NCBI RefSeq assembly: GCF_900177625.1
Contig: NZ_FXAU01000002.1
Coordinates: 457,707-521,706 of the forward strand
Origin: Sphingobacterium psychroaquaticum
Lineage (GTDB): Bacteria > Bacteroidota > Bacteroidia > Sphingobacteriales > Sphingobacteriaceae
DNA length: 64,000 nt
Direction of reading: 5' to 3'
The notes beneath the pieces are model-generated. The model saw nothing but the letters and a program-made list of their open reading frames with translations, was not told the origin of the DNA and ran no database searches. Within the stretch, counting starts at the first letter, position 1. Each line of letters begins with the position of its first letter. Below are positions 1 to 6,969 of this stretch, piece after piece. The position numbers and the translations under genes are program-made.

Positions 1-279
1 AAAACCATTGTGGATATGGCAGCAGACCGGGGTGCGTTTATCTGCCAGTCACAGTCACTGAACCTGTTTATGGCGGAACCGAATATGGCGAAGCTCACCT
101 CAATGCACTTTCACGCCTGGAAAAGCGGTCTGAAAACAGGAATGTACTACCTGCGTACCAAAGCGGCGGCAGACGCTATCAAATTTACTGTAGAAAGCGT
201 GCAATCGGCAGAAGAGAAACAGGCAGATATTTCCTGCTCGCTGGACAATCCGGAGGAATGTATCGCTTGCGGAAGCTGA
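1..279 (+). CDS. nrdA: Ribonucleoside-diphosphate reductase large subunit, C-terminal fragment (cut by window start)
   Basis: The reading frame is open from the first base, so the gene starts upstream. The visible 92 residues match the end of class I RNR alpha subunits: the active-site barrel segment [13 protein letters not shown], then [17 protein letters not shown], and a flexible tail ending CIACGS. That tail holds the cysteine pair that re-reduces the active site. The enzyme makes deoxynucleotides from ribonucleoside diphosphates with a metal-loaded beta subunit, which is not in view. The gene heads a plus-strand run of housekeeping-type enzymes inside an accessory element, so it is probably a second copy. 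RNR subclass cannot be told from the tail. Confidence 0.85.
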   Translation, partial: KTIVDMAADRGAFICQSQSLNLFMAEPNMAKLTSMHFHAWKSGLKTGMYYLRTKAAADAIKFTVESVQSAEEKQADISCSLDNPEECIACGS

Positions 280-298
280 TAGTGAATGGTTCACTATC
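278..298. other. Perfect 9-bp inverted repeat at the nrdA stop codon
   Basis: GATAGTGAA and TTCACTATC are separated by three bases. The repeat overlaps the stop codon and lies 34 bases before the next start codon. There is no immediate U-tract, so an mRNA-processing hairpin or operator is as likely as a terminator. Confidence 0.5.
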
Positions 299-331
299 GA
301 CTATAAATTTTTACCATTAACACAATAAGTT

Positions 332-1105
332 ATGTCAATAACAGCAGAAACCGATATGATCGGGATGCAGGCGGTTAGCAAAGCGGTTGCCCTTACTTTA
401 AGGGCGATGCAGAGCTACGCAAAGCCGGGAATGTCCACCAAAGAGCTGGATGATTTCGGAGCACGGATGCTTTACAGCTTCGGGGCTAAATCAGCTCCAT
501 ACTCCACCTATAAATTTCCGGGCTGTACCTGTATCTGTGTCAACCACGAAGTGGCACACGGTATCCCTTCAGCATCAAAAATATTAAAAGACGGTGATCT
601 GGTGAACGTAGATGTATCTGCCGAAATGAATGGCTTTTGGGCGGATAACGGAGGCTCATTTGTATTGGGACAAGATATTCATAATCACAATTCCCTTGTA
701 GAGGCATCCAAGCAGATATTGAAGAAAGCCATTAGTAATATCAAAGGAGGTGTACGGATAAAAGACGTAGGGTATATCATAGAAAAGGAAGCCGATAAAC
801 GGGGCTACAAAGTGATACACAACCTTACTGGACACGGCATTGGAAAAAAACTGCACGAAGAGCCGTCCATACCCAATTATCGGGATCAAATGAATTTCAG
901 CCGTTTCAGGAAAAATTCGGTCGTTGCAGTGGAAACCTTCATAGCTACGCATTCAACATTAGCCGTATTGGATAACCCAAAACTGGACGAATGGACACTG
1001 GTAGGAAACAAAGGAGGCTATGTAGCCCAGCACGAACATACCATTGTCGTGACGGATGGTGCACCGGTAATATTGACGGAAGCCAACGGAATATGGAATT
1101 TATAG
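332..1105 (+). CDS. map: Type I methionine aminopeptidase, accessory copy
   Basis: This 257-residue protein removes the initiator methionine from nascent proteins using a dinuclear metal centre. The family ligands are present: Asp in VNVDVS, Asp in WADNGG, His in TGHGIG, Glu in AVETF and Glu in QHEHT. The substrate-binding His is in VAHGIP. The motif around the second Asp (ADNGGSF) departs from the usual GDTSR form, which marks a divergent subgroup. A second, ordinary map gene lies in the ribosomal cluster at 50049-50831, so this is a paralogue. It sits 52 bases after nrdA and 12 before the dihydroorotase gene, consistent with one operon. Confidence 0.9.
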   Translation: MSITAETDMIGMQAVSKAVALTLRAMQSYAKPGMSTKELDDFGARMLYSFGAKSAPYSTYKFPGCTCICVNHEVAHGIPSASKILKDGDLVNVDVSAEMNGFWADNGGSFVLGQDIHNHNSLVEASKQILKKAISNIKGGVRIKDVGYIIEKEADKRGYKVIHNLTGHGIGKKLHEEPSIPNYRDQMNFSRFRKNSVVAVETFIATHSTLAVLDNPKLDEWTLVGNKGGYVAQHEHTIVVTDGAPVILTEANGIWNL

Positions 1106-1117
1106 AAGATTAAGACT

Positions 1118-2383
1118 GTGCAGCCAACGATAATAAAAAATATAAGTATTGTCAATGAAGGTCAGATTACTATTGCTGACTTACTCATTGAAAATGGAAT
1201 AATCCAAAAGATAGGTTCTGCAACTGCCTTTCCTGATATAAAAACCATTGACGGCAACGGTAAATATCTGTTACCGGGCATTATTGATGCACAGGTTCAT
1301 TTCCGTGATCCGGGGCTTACGCACAAGGCAGACCTCTACACCGAGAGTAAGGCAGCAATTGCTGGTGGCGTAACCTCTTTTATTGATATGCCCAACACGA
1401 AACCCAATGTGCTTACGCTGGACATTTGGAAAGAAAAATACCGAATAGCACAAAGTAAATCCCTGGCAAACTTCGGCTTTTTTATGGGCGTGAATGCAGA
1501 TAATATTGATGATATAATTCAGATGGATATCGCACAGTTTTTAGCGGTGTCAGACGACGGCTTGTATTTTACAAAGAAAGGGAATTTGCTTGCAGATAAT
1601 CCGCAGGTAATGGACAAGTTGTTTGCCAACTGCAAATGTATCATTGCCGTACACGCCGAAAAGGAAACCATCGTTGCTTCAAACGAAGAAGTGTATAAAC
1701 AGCAGTATGGAGAACAGATCCCTTTTCATCTGCACCCACTCATACGAAGTGAAAACGCCTGTATAGAAGCCACCAAAGATTTTATCGCATTGGCAGAGAG
1801 ATACAAAGCACACCTTCATATCCTGCATTTGAGCACATCGGCAGAAGCACGCTTGTTCCGAAATGACATCCCTCTGAAAGACAAGAAAATCACGACCGAA
1901 GTCTGCGTACAGCACCTGTGGTTTTCGGAAAAGGATTATGACCGTTTAGGGGCATTGATAAAATGGAATCCAGCTATAAAATCTGAAAATGACAGGAAAG
2001 GCTTGATGCAAGCTCTTTTGGATGACCACATTGATCTGATTACCACCGATCACGCACCGCACACACTTGAAGATAAAGATGGCAACTATTTTACCGCAGT
2101 GTCAGGTGCTCCAATGGTGCAGCATTCGCTGAACATTATGCTGGAATTTTATATGCAGGGAATTATCCCGATAGAAAAAATTGCCGAGAAAATGTGCCAC
2201 AACCCTGCTATTCTTTATCAGATCAAAGACAGGGGCTTTATCAGGGAAGGTTATGCCGCAGATATGGTGATAGTGGATATGGACAGCAAGTGGAAAGTTA
2301 GCAGAGATAATACTTTGTATAAATGTGGCTGGTCGCCAATGGAGGGAACTGTATTTCAATCAAGGGTACCCACACATTTGTAA
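1118..2383 (+). CDS. pyrC: Dihydroorotase, C-terminus lost by a frameshift
   Basis: An amidohydrolase-fold enzyme of 421 residues that closes carbamoyl-aspartate to dihydroorotate in pyrimidine synthesis. The metal motif appears as DAQVHFRDPG; a Gln in place of the first His is my recollection of Bacteroidota dihydroorotases. Later ligands are VHAEKE, LHILHLS and TTDHAPHT. The segment where many class I enzymes have the carbamylated Lys reads VSDDGLYFTKKGNLL, with Asp near that place. The start is GTG. The frame ends early at SRVPTHL, while the expected tail continues in another frame to 2457, so one base appears missing near 2369. The loss is about 25 residues and activity is uncertain. Confidence 0.85.
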   Translation: MQPTIIKNISIVNEGQITIADLLIENGIIQKIGSATAFPDIKTIDGNGKYLLPGIIDAQVHFRDPGLTHKADLYTESKAAIAGGVTSFIDMPNTKPNVLTLDIWKEKYRIAQSKSLANFGFFMGVNADNIDDIIQMDIAQFLAVSDDGLYFTKKGNLLADNPQVMDKLFANCKCIIAVHAEKETIVASNEEVYKQQYGEQIPFHLHPLIRSENACIEATKDFIALAERYKAHLHILHLSTSAEARLFRNDIPLKDKKITTEVCVQHLWFSEKDYDRLGALIKWNPAIKSENDRKGLMQALLDDHIDLITTDHAPHTLEDKDGNYFTAVSGAPMVQHSLNIMLEFYMQGIIPIEKIAEKMCHNPAILYQIKDRGFIREGYAADMVIVDMDSKWKVSRDNTLYKCGWSPMEGTVFQSRVPTHL

Positions 2384-2457
2384 ACGGGCATCTTGTGTAT
2401 GAAAACGGAACTTTTTATGAAGAAATAAAGGGGCAGGCATTAGTTAAGTATCAATAA
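2369..2457 (+). pseudogene. Out-of-frame C-terminal tail of the dihydroorotase
   Basis: Read one base out of frame from the upstream gene, this stretch gives HTFVNGHLVYENGTFYEEIK and then GQALVKYQ before a stop. That is the normal end of dihydroorotases (THTFVNGHLVYENG). One extra A after the gta codon at 2366-2368 would join the two frames. The stretch ends 12 bases before gpmA, which is a normal operon gap, so the lesion is recent or is a sequencing error. Confidence 0.75.
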
Positions 2458-2469
2458 ATCAAACAGACT

Positions 2470-3102
2470 ATGACAAAATTATTTTTAGTCCGACACGGGC
2501 AATCGCAATGGAATCTGGAAAACCGCTTTACGGGTTGGCAGGATGTGGACATCACGGAACTTGGGGAACAGGAAGCCAAACAGGCAGGAATAGCTTTAAA
2601 AGATGAAACAGTAGATGTGGCGTTTACATCAAAGCTCATCAGGGCACAGCATACCTTAAAAATTATTCTGAATGAAACAGGTAAAACAGATATGCCCGTT
2701 ATTATCGACGGTGCATTGAACGAACGTTCCTACGGAATGCTTGAAGGGCTTAACAAAGCCGAAACAGCCGAAAAATACGGAGCCGAGCAGATACATATAT
2801 GGCGGCGTTCTTTTGATATAGCCCCGCCCGGCGGAGAAAGCCTAAAGGACACTTACGACCGTGTAATACCGTATTTTGAAAACTTCGTACAGCCACAGTT
2901 GCAGCAGCATAAAAATGTACTCATTGTTGCACACGGAAACAGTTTGAGAGCTTTAATAATGTACCTGGAACATCTTTCACCTGAAGAAATCTTACAAAGG
3001 GAAATCGCAACCGGCGAGCCGTTAACCTATGCTTTGGACGATCAGATGAATGCCGTGAAGCTGGGCAAGAGTTTATACATACAACCCAAAACGGTAGTTT
3101 AA
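2470..3102 (+). CDS. gpmA: 2,3-bisphosphoglycerate-dependent phosphoglycerate mutase
   Basis: A histidine phosphatase-superfamily enzyme that interconverts 3- and 2-phosphoglycerate in glycolysis. The phospho-accepting His is in LVRHGQS at residues 5-11. RFTGWQDVDITELGEQEA, NERSYGMLEGLNKAETA, PPGGESL and the second catalytic His in VAHGNSLRALI are all present. At 210 residues it is shorter than the E. coli enzyme (about 250) and lacks the long C-terminal tail, as is common for small dPGMs. This enzyme class needs no metal, unlike the Mn-dependent GpmI type, which fits a role beside metal-sensitive enzymes and a metal importer. It lies between pyrC and an LpxH-like gene in one plus-strand run. 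Confidence 0.9.
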   Translation: MTKLFLVRHGQSQWNLENRFTGWQDVDITELGEQEAKQAGIALKDETVDVAFTSKLIRAQHTLKIILNETGKTDMPVIIDGALNERSYGMLEGLNKAETAEKYGAEQIHIWRRSFDIAPPGGESLKDTYDRVIPYFENFVQPQLQQHKNVLIVAHGNSLRALIMYLEHLSPEEILQREIATGEPLTYALDDQMNAVKLGKSLYIQPKTVV

Positions 3103-3115
3103 AAAAGAACAATGT

Positions 3116-3931
3116 TTGAAAACAGGATACCGTCACATCATTTTAGGAAATGGCAAAAAGATATATTTTGCTTCGGATATTCACCTGGGAGCACCATCTT
3201 ATGAGGAAAGCCGCCGGAGGGAACTGTTTTTTGTTGACTGGCTGGATACTGTAAAAAATGATGCAGGAGCTGTTTTCCTGTTGGGGGATATATTTGATTT
3301 CTGGTTTGAGTACAAAACGGTCATTCCAAAAGGCTTTGTAAGGTTGCTCGGAAAGATGGCAGAAATAACTGACAGTGGCATACCTGTATATTTTTTTGCG
3401 GGCAACCACGATATGTGGATGGACGGTTACTTTGAAAAAGAGCTTAACATTCCAGTTTTTCATAAACCGGAAATATTTATTATTAACGGAAAACGTTTTT
3501 TCATCGGTCACGGAGATGGTTTGGGTCCCTATGACAAAGGATATAAACGCTTGAAGAAAGTATTTACAAATCCGTTCTGCATCAGATTGTTTCGCTGGTT
3601 GCACCCCGATATAGGCGTTCGATTAGCTCAATACCTGTCCGTAAAGAACAAGCTCATTTCAGGCAACGAAGATGTAAAGTTTCTTGGAGAAGAAAAGGAA
3701 TGGCTGGTTCAGTATGCAAAAAGAAAACTGGAAATGGAACATTACGATTATTTTGTTTTCGGACACAGGCATCTTCCTTTACAGGTAAAGCTCAATACCA
3801 GATCTGAATACATCAACCTCGGAGATTGGATACAGCACTTCACATTCGGTTTTTTTGATGGTACTGAAATGAAATTGAAGCAGTTTGACTGCCCGTCAAG
3901 AACCTATAAATTTATCAAAGACAAAAAATGA
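3116..3931 (+). CDS. Calcineurin-type metallophosphoesterase, LpxH-like (UDP-2,3-diacylglucosamine diphosphatase family)
   Basis: The 271-residue protein has the full metallophosphoesterase motif set: ASDIHLG, LGDIFDFWFEY, AGNHDMW, GHGDGLGP and FGHRHLP. The FDFW and GHGDGLGP forms are typical of LpxH-like enzymes, which cleave UDP-2,3-diacylglucosamine in lipid A synthesis and use Mn. Transfer of that role to this copy is inference. The start is TTG at 3116. An ATG at 3112 is out of frame and no in-frame ATG precedes DIHLG. It lies 13 bases after gpmA and overlaps the next gene by four bases (ATGA), so translation is probably coupled. Confidence 0.8.
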   Translation: MKTGYRHIILGNGKKIYFASDIHLGAPSYEESRRRELFFVDWLDTVKNDAGAVFLLGDIFDFWFEYKTVIPKGFVRLLGKMAEITDSGIPVYFFAGNHDMWMDGYFEKELNIPVFHKPEIFIINGKRFFIGHGDGLGPYDKGYKRLKKVFTNPFCIRLFRWLHPDIGVRLAQYLSVKNKLISGNEDVKFLGEEKEWLVQYAKRKLEMEHYDYFVFGHRHLPLQVKLNTRSEYINLGDWIQHFTFGFFDGTEMKLKQFDCPSRTYKFIKDKK

Positions 3932-4230
3932 CAAAAAACGATTATCCAATCCTTTTAATTGCCGATAAACTTCAGATTGATGAAGTTTCTGCGAAGCATT
4001 CCCAAGAGGAACAGTTTGAAGCATTGGTATTTTACTTAAACCATCTGATACAATCGGACTTCAACAGGTTGCTGAGCATCCTGTACCGCATAGATGTTTC
4101 TGAAGATAATGTAAAAAGTGCACTGGCACTGGATGCAGGAAAGCAGTCTTCAGGACATACAATAGCCCGTCTGCTAATTGAGCGGGAAACGGAAAAAATA
4201 AAACTTAGAGCAAAATACAGCAAGAAATGA
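3928..4230 (+). CDS. Small conserved-looking protein of unknown function
   Basis: A 100-residue soluble protein with no signal peptide or membrane segment. It looks fully helical, with an acidic N-terminal half and a basic end (IKLRAKYSKK). I do not recognise a domain. It overlaps the phosphoesterase before it and the HAD-type gene after it by four bases each (ATGA at both ends), so it is made in step with both. That tight coupling is the best evidence that it is real and may assist one of its neighbours. Confidence 0.65.
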   Translation: MTKNDYPILLIADKLQIDEVSAKHSQEEQFEALVFYLNHLIQSDFNRLLSILYRIDVSEDNVKSALALDAGKQSSGHTIARLLIERETEKIKLRAKYSKK

Positions 4231-4676
4231 ACCTTATTGACACGAAAGGAAAAGTAATCGCCGTTGACTTTGACGGTACTATTGTAGAGCATAAATACCC
4301 CGTCATCGGTAACGAAATGATGTTTGCATTTGCTACGCTAAAAGCATTCCAGTCAAAAGGACACCGGTTGATATTGTGGACATACAGAAAAGGAAAAGAG
4401 CTGGAGGAAGCAGTTGAGTTTTGCAGGCAAAACGGAATGGTATTTTATGCTGTCAATGAAAACTTTCCCGGAGAAACAGTCGAGGGAGATTTCAGCCGAA
4501 AGATTAATGCCGACATTTTTATAGACGACAGAAATGTAGGCGGCTTTTTAGGATGGGATGTTATCTGGCAGACATTGCACCCTGAAAGCGGCGACTATGC
4601 CCATCAGTTGAAGAATAAAGATGCACATATCAATTACAGAAATGTAAAAAAGAAACGTTGGTTCGGATGGGGCTAA
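4227..4676 (+). CDS. HAD-superfamily hydrolase, BT0820-like
   Basis: The 149-residue protein has the HAD nucleophile motif VIAVDFDGTIVEH near its N-terminus (Asp14 and Asp16), a Thr motif in LILWTYRKG, and a late acidic motif ADIFIDDRNVGG. The size and layout match small phosphatase-like HAD proteins of Bacteroidota such as BT_0820. The substrate is unknown. It is the last gene of the plus-strand run; the next gene is convergent and ends 13 bases away. The family uses Mg, so the link to the metal theme comes only from position. Confidence 0.75.
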   Translation: MNLIDTKGKVIAVDFDGTIVEHKYPVIGNEMMFAFATLKAFQSKGHRLILWTYRKGKELEEAVEFCRQNGMVFYAVNENFPGETVEGDFSRKINADIFIDDRNVGGFLGWDVIWQTLHPESGDYAHQLKNKDAHINYRNVKKKRWFGWG

Positions 4677-4689
4677 ATATCCCTTTAAT

Positions 4690-5079
4690 CTATCTTTTGT
4701 AAAGAATTAGTGCTCGCTTTATCTTTTTAAATAATACAGGTTCATTCAGCGTAATTATTTTTTCTGCAATACGCTGGCTGTCCTCTTCATTCATATCCAG
4801 TTTTTGAATTAGAAATTTTCGTGTCAATGTTAGTTGCCTCGAAATAACTGAAGCTATTCGGATGCCTTCCTCCGTCATTTCACAGCCATAATATTTGCTG
4901 TACGATACCAAGCCCCTTGCAGCCAGTCTTTTCAGCATATCGGTAGCAGAGGGAGCTTTTACTTCGAGCAGTTTTGCCATTTGTGAGGTGGAAATACGCT
5001 TGCTATCTGTTGCTAAAACCCGATACATCTTTAACAGATACGTTTTTTCGGCAGTTGTCAATTCGTTTTTTTCTTCCAT
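4690..5079 (-). CDS. Short DtxR/MntR-like transcriptional regulator lacking the usual metal ligands
   Basis: At 129 residues this is a winged helix (residues about 10-75, with ISTSQMAKLLEVKAPSATDM as recognition region) plus a shortened dimerisation helix, and no SH3/FeoA domain. Against MntR, the His of the KHRL motif is Leu here (RQLTLTRKFL), and the E-x-x-E-H motif is degraded to AEKIITLNEP. Canonical metal sensing is therefore unlikely; this rests on a by-eye alignment. It is divergent from the metal importer across a 167-base region with two palindromes. It may act as a partner of the DtxR domain on the importer's permease, or sense something else. Confidence 0.8.
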   Translation of the reverse strand: MEEKNELTTAEKTYLLKMYRVLATDSKRISTSQMAKLLEVKAPSATDMLKRLAARGLVSYSKYYGCEMTEEGIRIASVISRQLTLTRKFLIQKLDMNEEDSQRIAEKIITLNEPVLFKKIKRALILYKR

Positions 5080-5158
5080 ATAGTATCAGCATATTATAAT
5101 TGAACAACTCTTGAAACAGAGTCTGGGGAATTGATTTTATGAATAGCAAATATAGAAT

Positions 5159-5171
5159 ATTAGCACCTAAT
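5159..5171. promoter_or_regulatory. Palindrome ATTAG-CAC-CTAAT between regulator and importer genes
   Basis: A perfect 5-bp inverted repeat with a 3-base spacer, using the TTAG/CTAA half-site of DtxR-type operators. It lies next to a reverse TAnnTTTG box (5147-5154, TATATTTG on the minus strand) that would serve the short regulator, so it may be an autoregulatory site. Confidence 0.45.
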
Positions 5172-5172
5172 T

Positions 5173-5188
5173 GTTATATCAGTCTAAC
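5173..5188. promoter_or_regulatory. DtxR-type operator GTTAT-N6-CTAAC in the importer promoter
   Basis: GTTAT and CTAAC flank six bases; one base differs from the perfect GTTAG-N6-CTAAC at 10779-10794. It lies directly upstream of the -7 box TAACTTTG at 5197-5204. A bound repressor would cover the -33/-7 spacer of the importer promoter. Confidence 0.55.
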
Positions 5189-5196
5189 TTTTTTAT

Positions 5197-5204
5197 TAAC
5201 TTTG
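5197..5204 (+). promoter_or_regulatory. Bacteroidota -7 promoter box for the metal importer operon
   Basis: TAACTTTG fits TAnnTTTG exactly and lies 42 bases before the start codon of the binding-protein gene. The -33 box is weak: TTG at 5171-5173, with a 23-base spacer. Confidence 0.5.
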
Positions 5205-5246
5205 TCTAAATTTTAGTTTAAAGAATTGAGTCTAAAAATCAGATAG

Positions 5247-6167
5247 ATGAAGAAATACGCATATTATTTAAGCATTTTTACTTTGTTGGTTACCATCATT
5301 TCCTGTGAGGATTCCAAAAAATCTGCAACAAAAGGAAAACCCTACATTGTGACTACAACAGGAATGATAGCCGATATAGTAGAGAACATAGCCGGCGATT
5401 CTGCAACAGTTGAAGCCATTATGCAACCCGGAGTAGATCCTCACCTGTACAAAGCCAGTCAGGGCGACCTAAAAAAAATAATGGATGCAGATTATATCTT
5501 TTATAACGGTCTGCATCTGGAAGGTAAAATGGGAGAAATATTAGAAAAGCAAACACACGTAAAACCTGTGATTGCATTGGGAGATTCTATCACAGTATCC
5601 AAAGTATTAAAGGTTTCCGAGAGTACCTATGATCCACATATCTGGTTTGATGTGGTACTTTGGAAAGAGGCTGCGGAAGTAACTTTAAGAAGCCTGATGA
5701 AACTTAACCCAGAAAACACCGCTTATTATCAGCAAAATGCGGATAGATACCTGAAAGAATTGGACGAACTTGACCAATGGGTAAAAAAAGAAATATCAAC
5801 CATTCCAAAAAACAGAAGGGTGCTGATTACCGCACACGATGCATTCAGCTATTTCGGAAAGGCTTATGGAATTGAGGTTAGAGGATTACAAGGTATATCC
5901 ACTATGTCCGAAATAGGTTTGCGGGATGTGACCGATTTAGTCAATTACATCATCAAAAATGATATTCCCGCAGTATTTGTGGAAAGTTCCGTTTCGGACA
6001 AATCACTCAAAGCTGTGGTGGAAGGTGTGAATAATAAAGGGAAAAAACTGACCATCGGAGGCAATCTCTTTTCAGATGCAATGGGTGCAAAAGGCACACC
6101 CGAAGGCACTTACATCGGAATGGTGAAACACAATGTGAACACCATCGTAACCGCATTAAAAAAGTAA
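5247..6167 (+). CDS. Metal ABC transporter substrate-binding lipoprotein (Zn/Mn, TroA-like)
   Basis: A cluster A-I binding protein of 306 residues that captures a divalent metal at the outer face of the inner membrane. The signal peptide ends in a lipobox with Cys20 (TIISC). Ligand positions are His66 (DPHLYK), His131 (DPHIWF), His197 (TAHDAF) and Asp277 (FSDAMG). That His3-Asp set is the TroA type; the Mn-specific PsaA/MntC type has Glu at the third place. There is no His-rich loop as in ZnuA. Zn or Mn is therefore possible and the sequence does not decide. It is the first gene of a four- or five-gene operon. Confidence 0.92.
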   Translation: MKKYAYYLSIFTLLVTIISCEDSKKSATKGKPYIVTTTGMIADIVENIAGDSATVEAIMQPGVDPHLYKASQGDLKKIMDADYIFYNGLHLEGKMGEILEKQTHVKPVIALGDSITVSKVLKVSESTYDPHIWFDVVLWKEAAEVTLRSLMKLNPENTAYYQQNADRYLKELDELDQWVKKEISTIPKNRRVLITAHDAFSYFGKAYGIEVRGLQGISTMSEIGLRDVTDLVNYIIKNDIPAVFVESSVSDKSLKAVVEGVNNKGKKLTIGGNLFSDAMGAKGTPEGTYIGMVKHNVNTIVTALKK

Positions 6168-6172
6168 ATAAA

Positions 6173-6958
6173 ATGATTATTCAATCTGAAAATCCTGTAC
6201 TGGAAGTACACGACCTTACCGTAAGTTATTCCAGCAAACCTGCCCTTTGGGGTGTTGATTTTAGTTTGCCCGAAGGTAGCATTACGGGTATCATTGGTCC
6301 GAATGGTTCCGGTAAATCCACTTTGCTCAAATCCATAATGGGTTTAATTCCGTTGTCGAGTGGTTACGTGAAAATATTCGGAAAAGACCTGGACGAAATA
6401 AGAAGCCGTATAAGCTATGTTCCCCAACGGGAGTCGGTAGATTGGGATTTTCCGGTGTCGGCACTCGATGTAGTGCTGATGGGACGCTATGCCAAGATCG
6501 GAATGCTTCGCAACGTACGCAGTTCGGACAGAAAAATAGCAATGGAATGTCTGGAAAAGGTGGGAATGAGCGATTTTGCCAAAAGGCAGATTTCACAACT
6601 TTCGGGTGGACAACAGCAACGGGTATTCATTGCCCGTGCTTTGGCACAGGAAGCCGATTTTTACCTGATGGATGAACCCTTTGCAGGCGTAGATGCGGCT
6701 ACTGAAGAAGCTATTATTACGTTACTGCGTGAGATGGTCAATGCTAAAAAGAACGTCATTGTAGTACATCACGATTTAGATACCATTACCGAATATTTTG
6801 ACTGGCTCGTAATGCTCAATATGCGATTGGTGGCTTCTGGTCCTGTAAAACAGGTTTATATCCCCGAATTGCTCAAAAAAACGTATGGAACACGTTTGTC
6901 TATATTGGCAGAAGCCGGTGATTTATTGGCTAAAGATAAATTTTCCGAAAAAGGATAA
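6173..6958 (+). CDS. Metal ABC transporter ATP-binding protein
   Basis: A 261-residue ABC ATPase that powers import of the metal bound by the preceding lipoprotein. Walker A is GPNGSGKST at residues 42-50, followed by Q-loop VPQRESVDWDFP, signature LSGGQQQR, Walker B YLMDEPFAGVD and H-loop VHHDLD. The Q-loop with VDWDFP is usual in Zn/Mn/Fe importers of the MntA/SitB kind. It begins five bases after the binding-protein gene and ends 11 bases before the first permease, so it belongs to one transcript. Confidence 0.93.
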   Translation: MIIQSENPVLEVHDLTVSYSSKPALWGVDFSLPEGSITGIIGPNGSGKSTLLKSIMGLIPLSSGYVKIFGKDLDEIRSRISYVPQRESVDWDFPVSALDVVLMGRYAKIGMLRNVRSSDRKIAMECLEKVGMSDFAKRQISQLSGGQQQRVFIARALAQEADFYLMDEPFAGVDAATEEAIITLLREMVNAKKNVIVVHHDLDTITEYFDWLVMLNMRLVASGPVKQVYIPELLKKTYGTRLSILAEAGDLLAKDKFSEKG

Positions 6959-6969
6959 TACGCAAGGCA

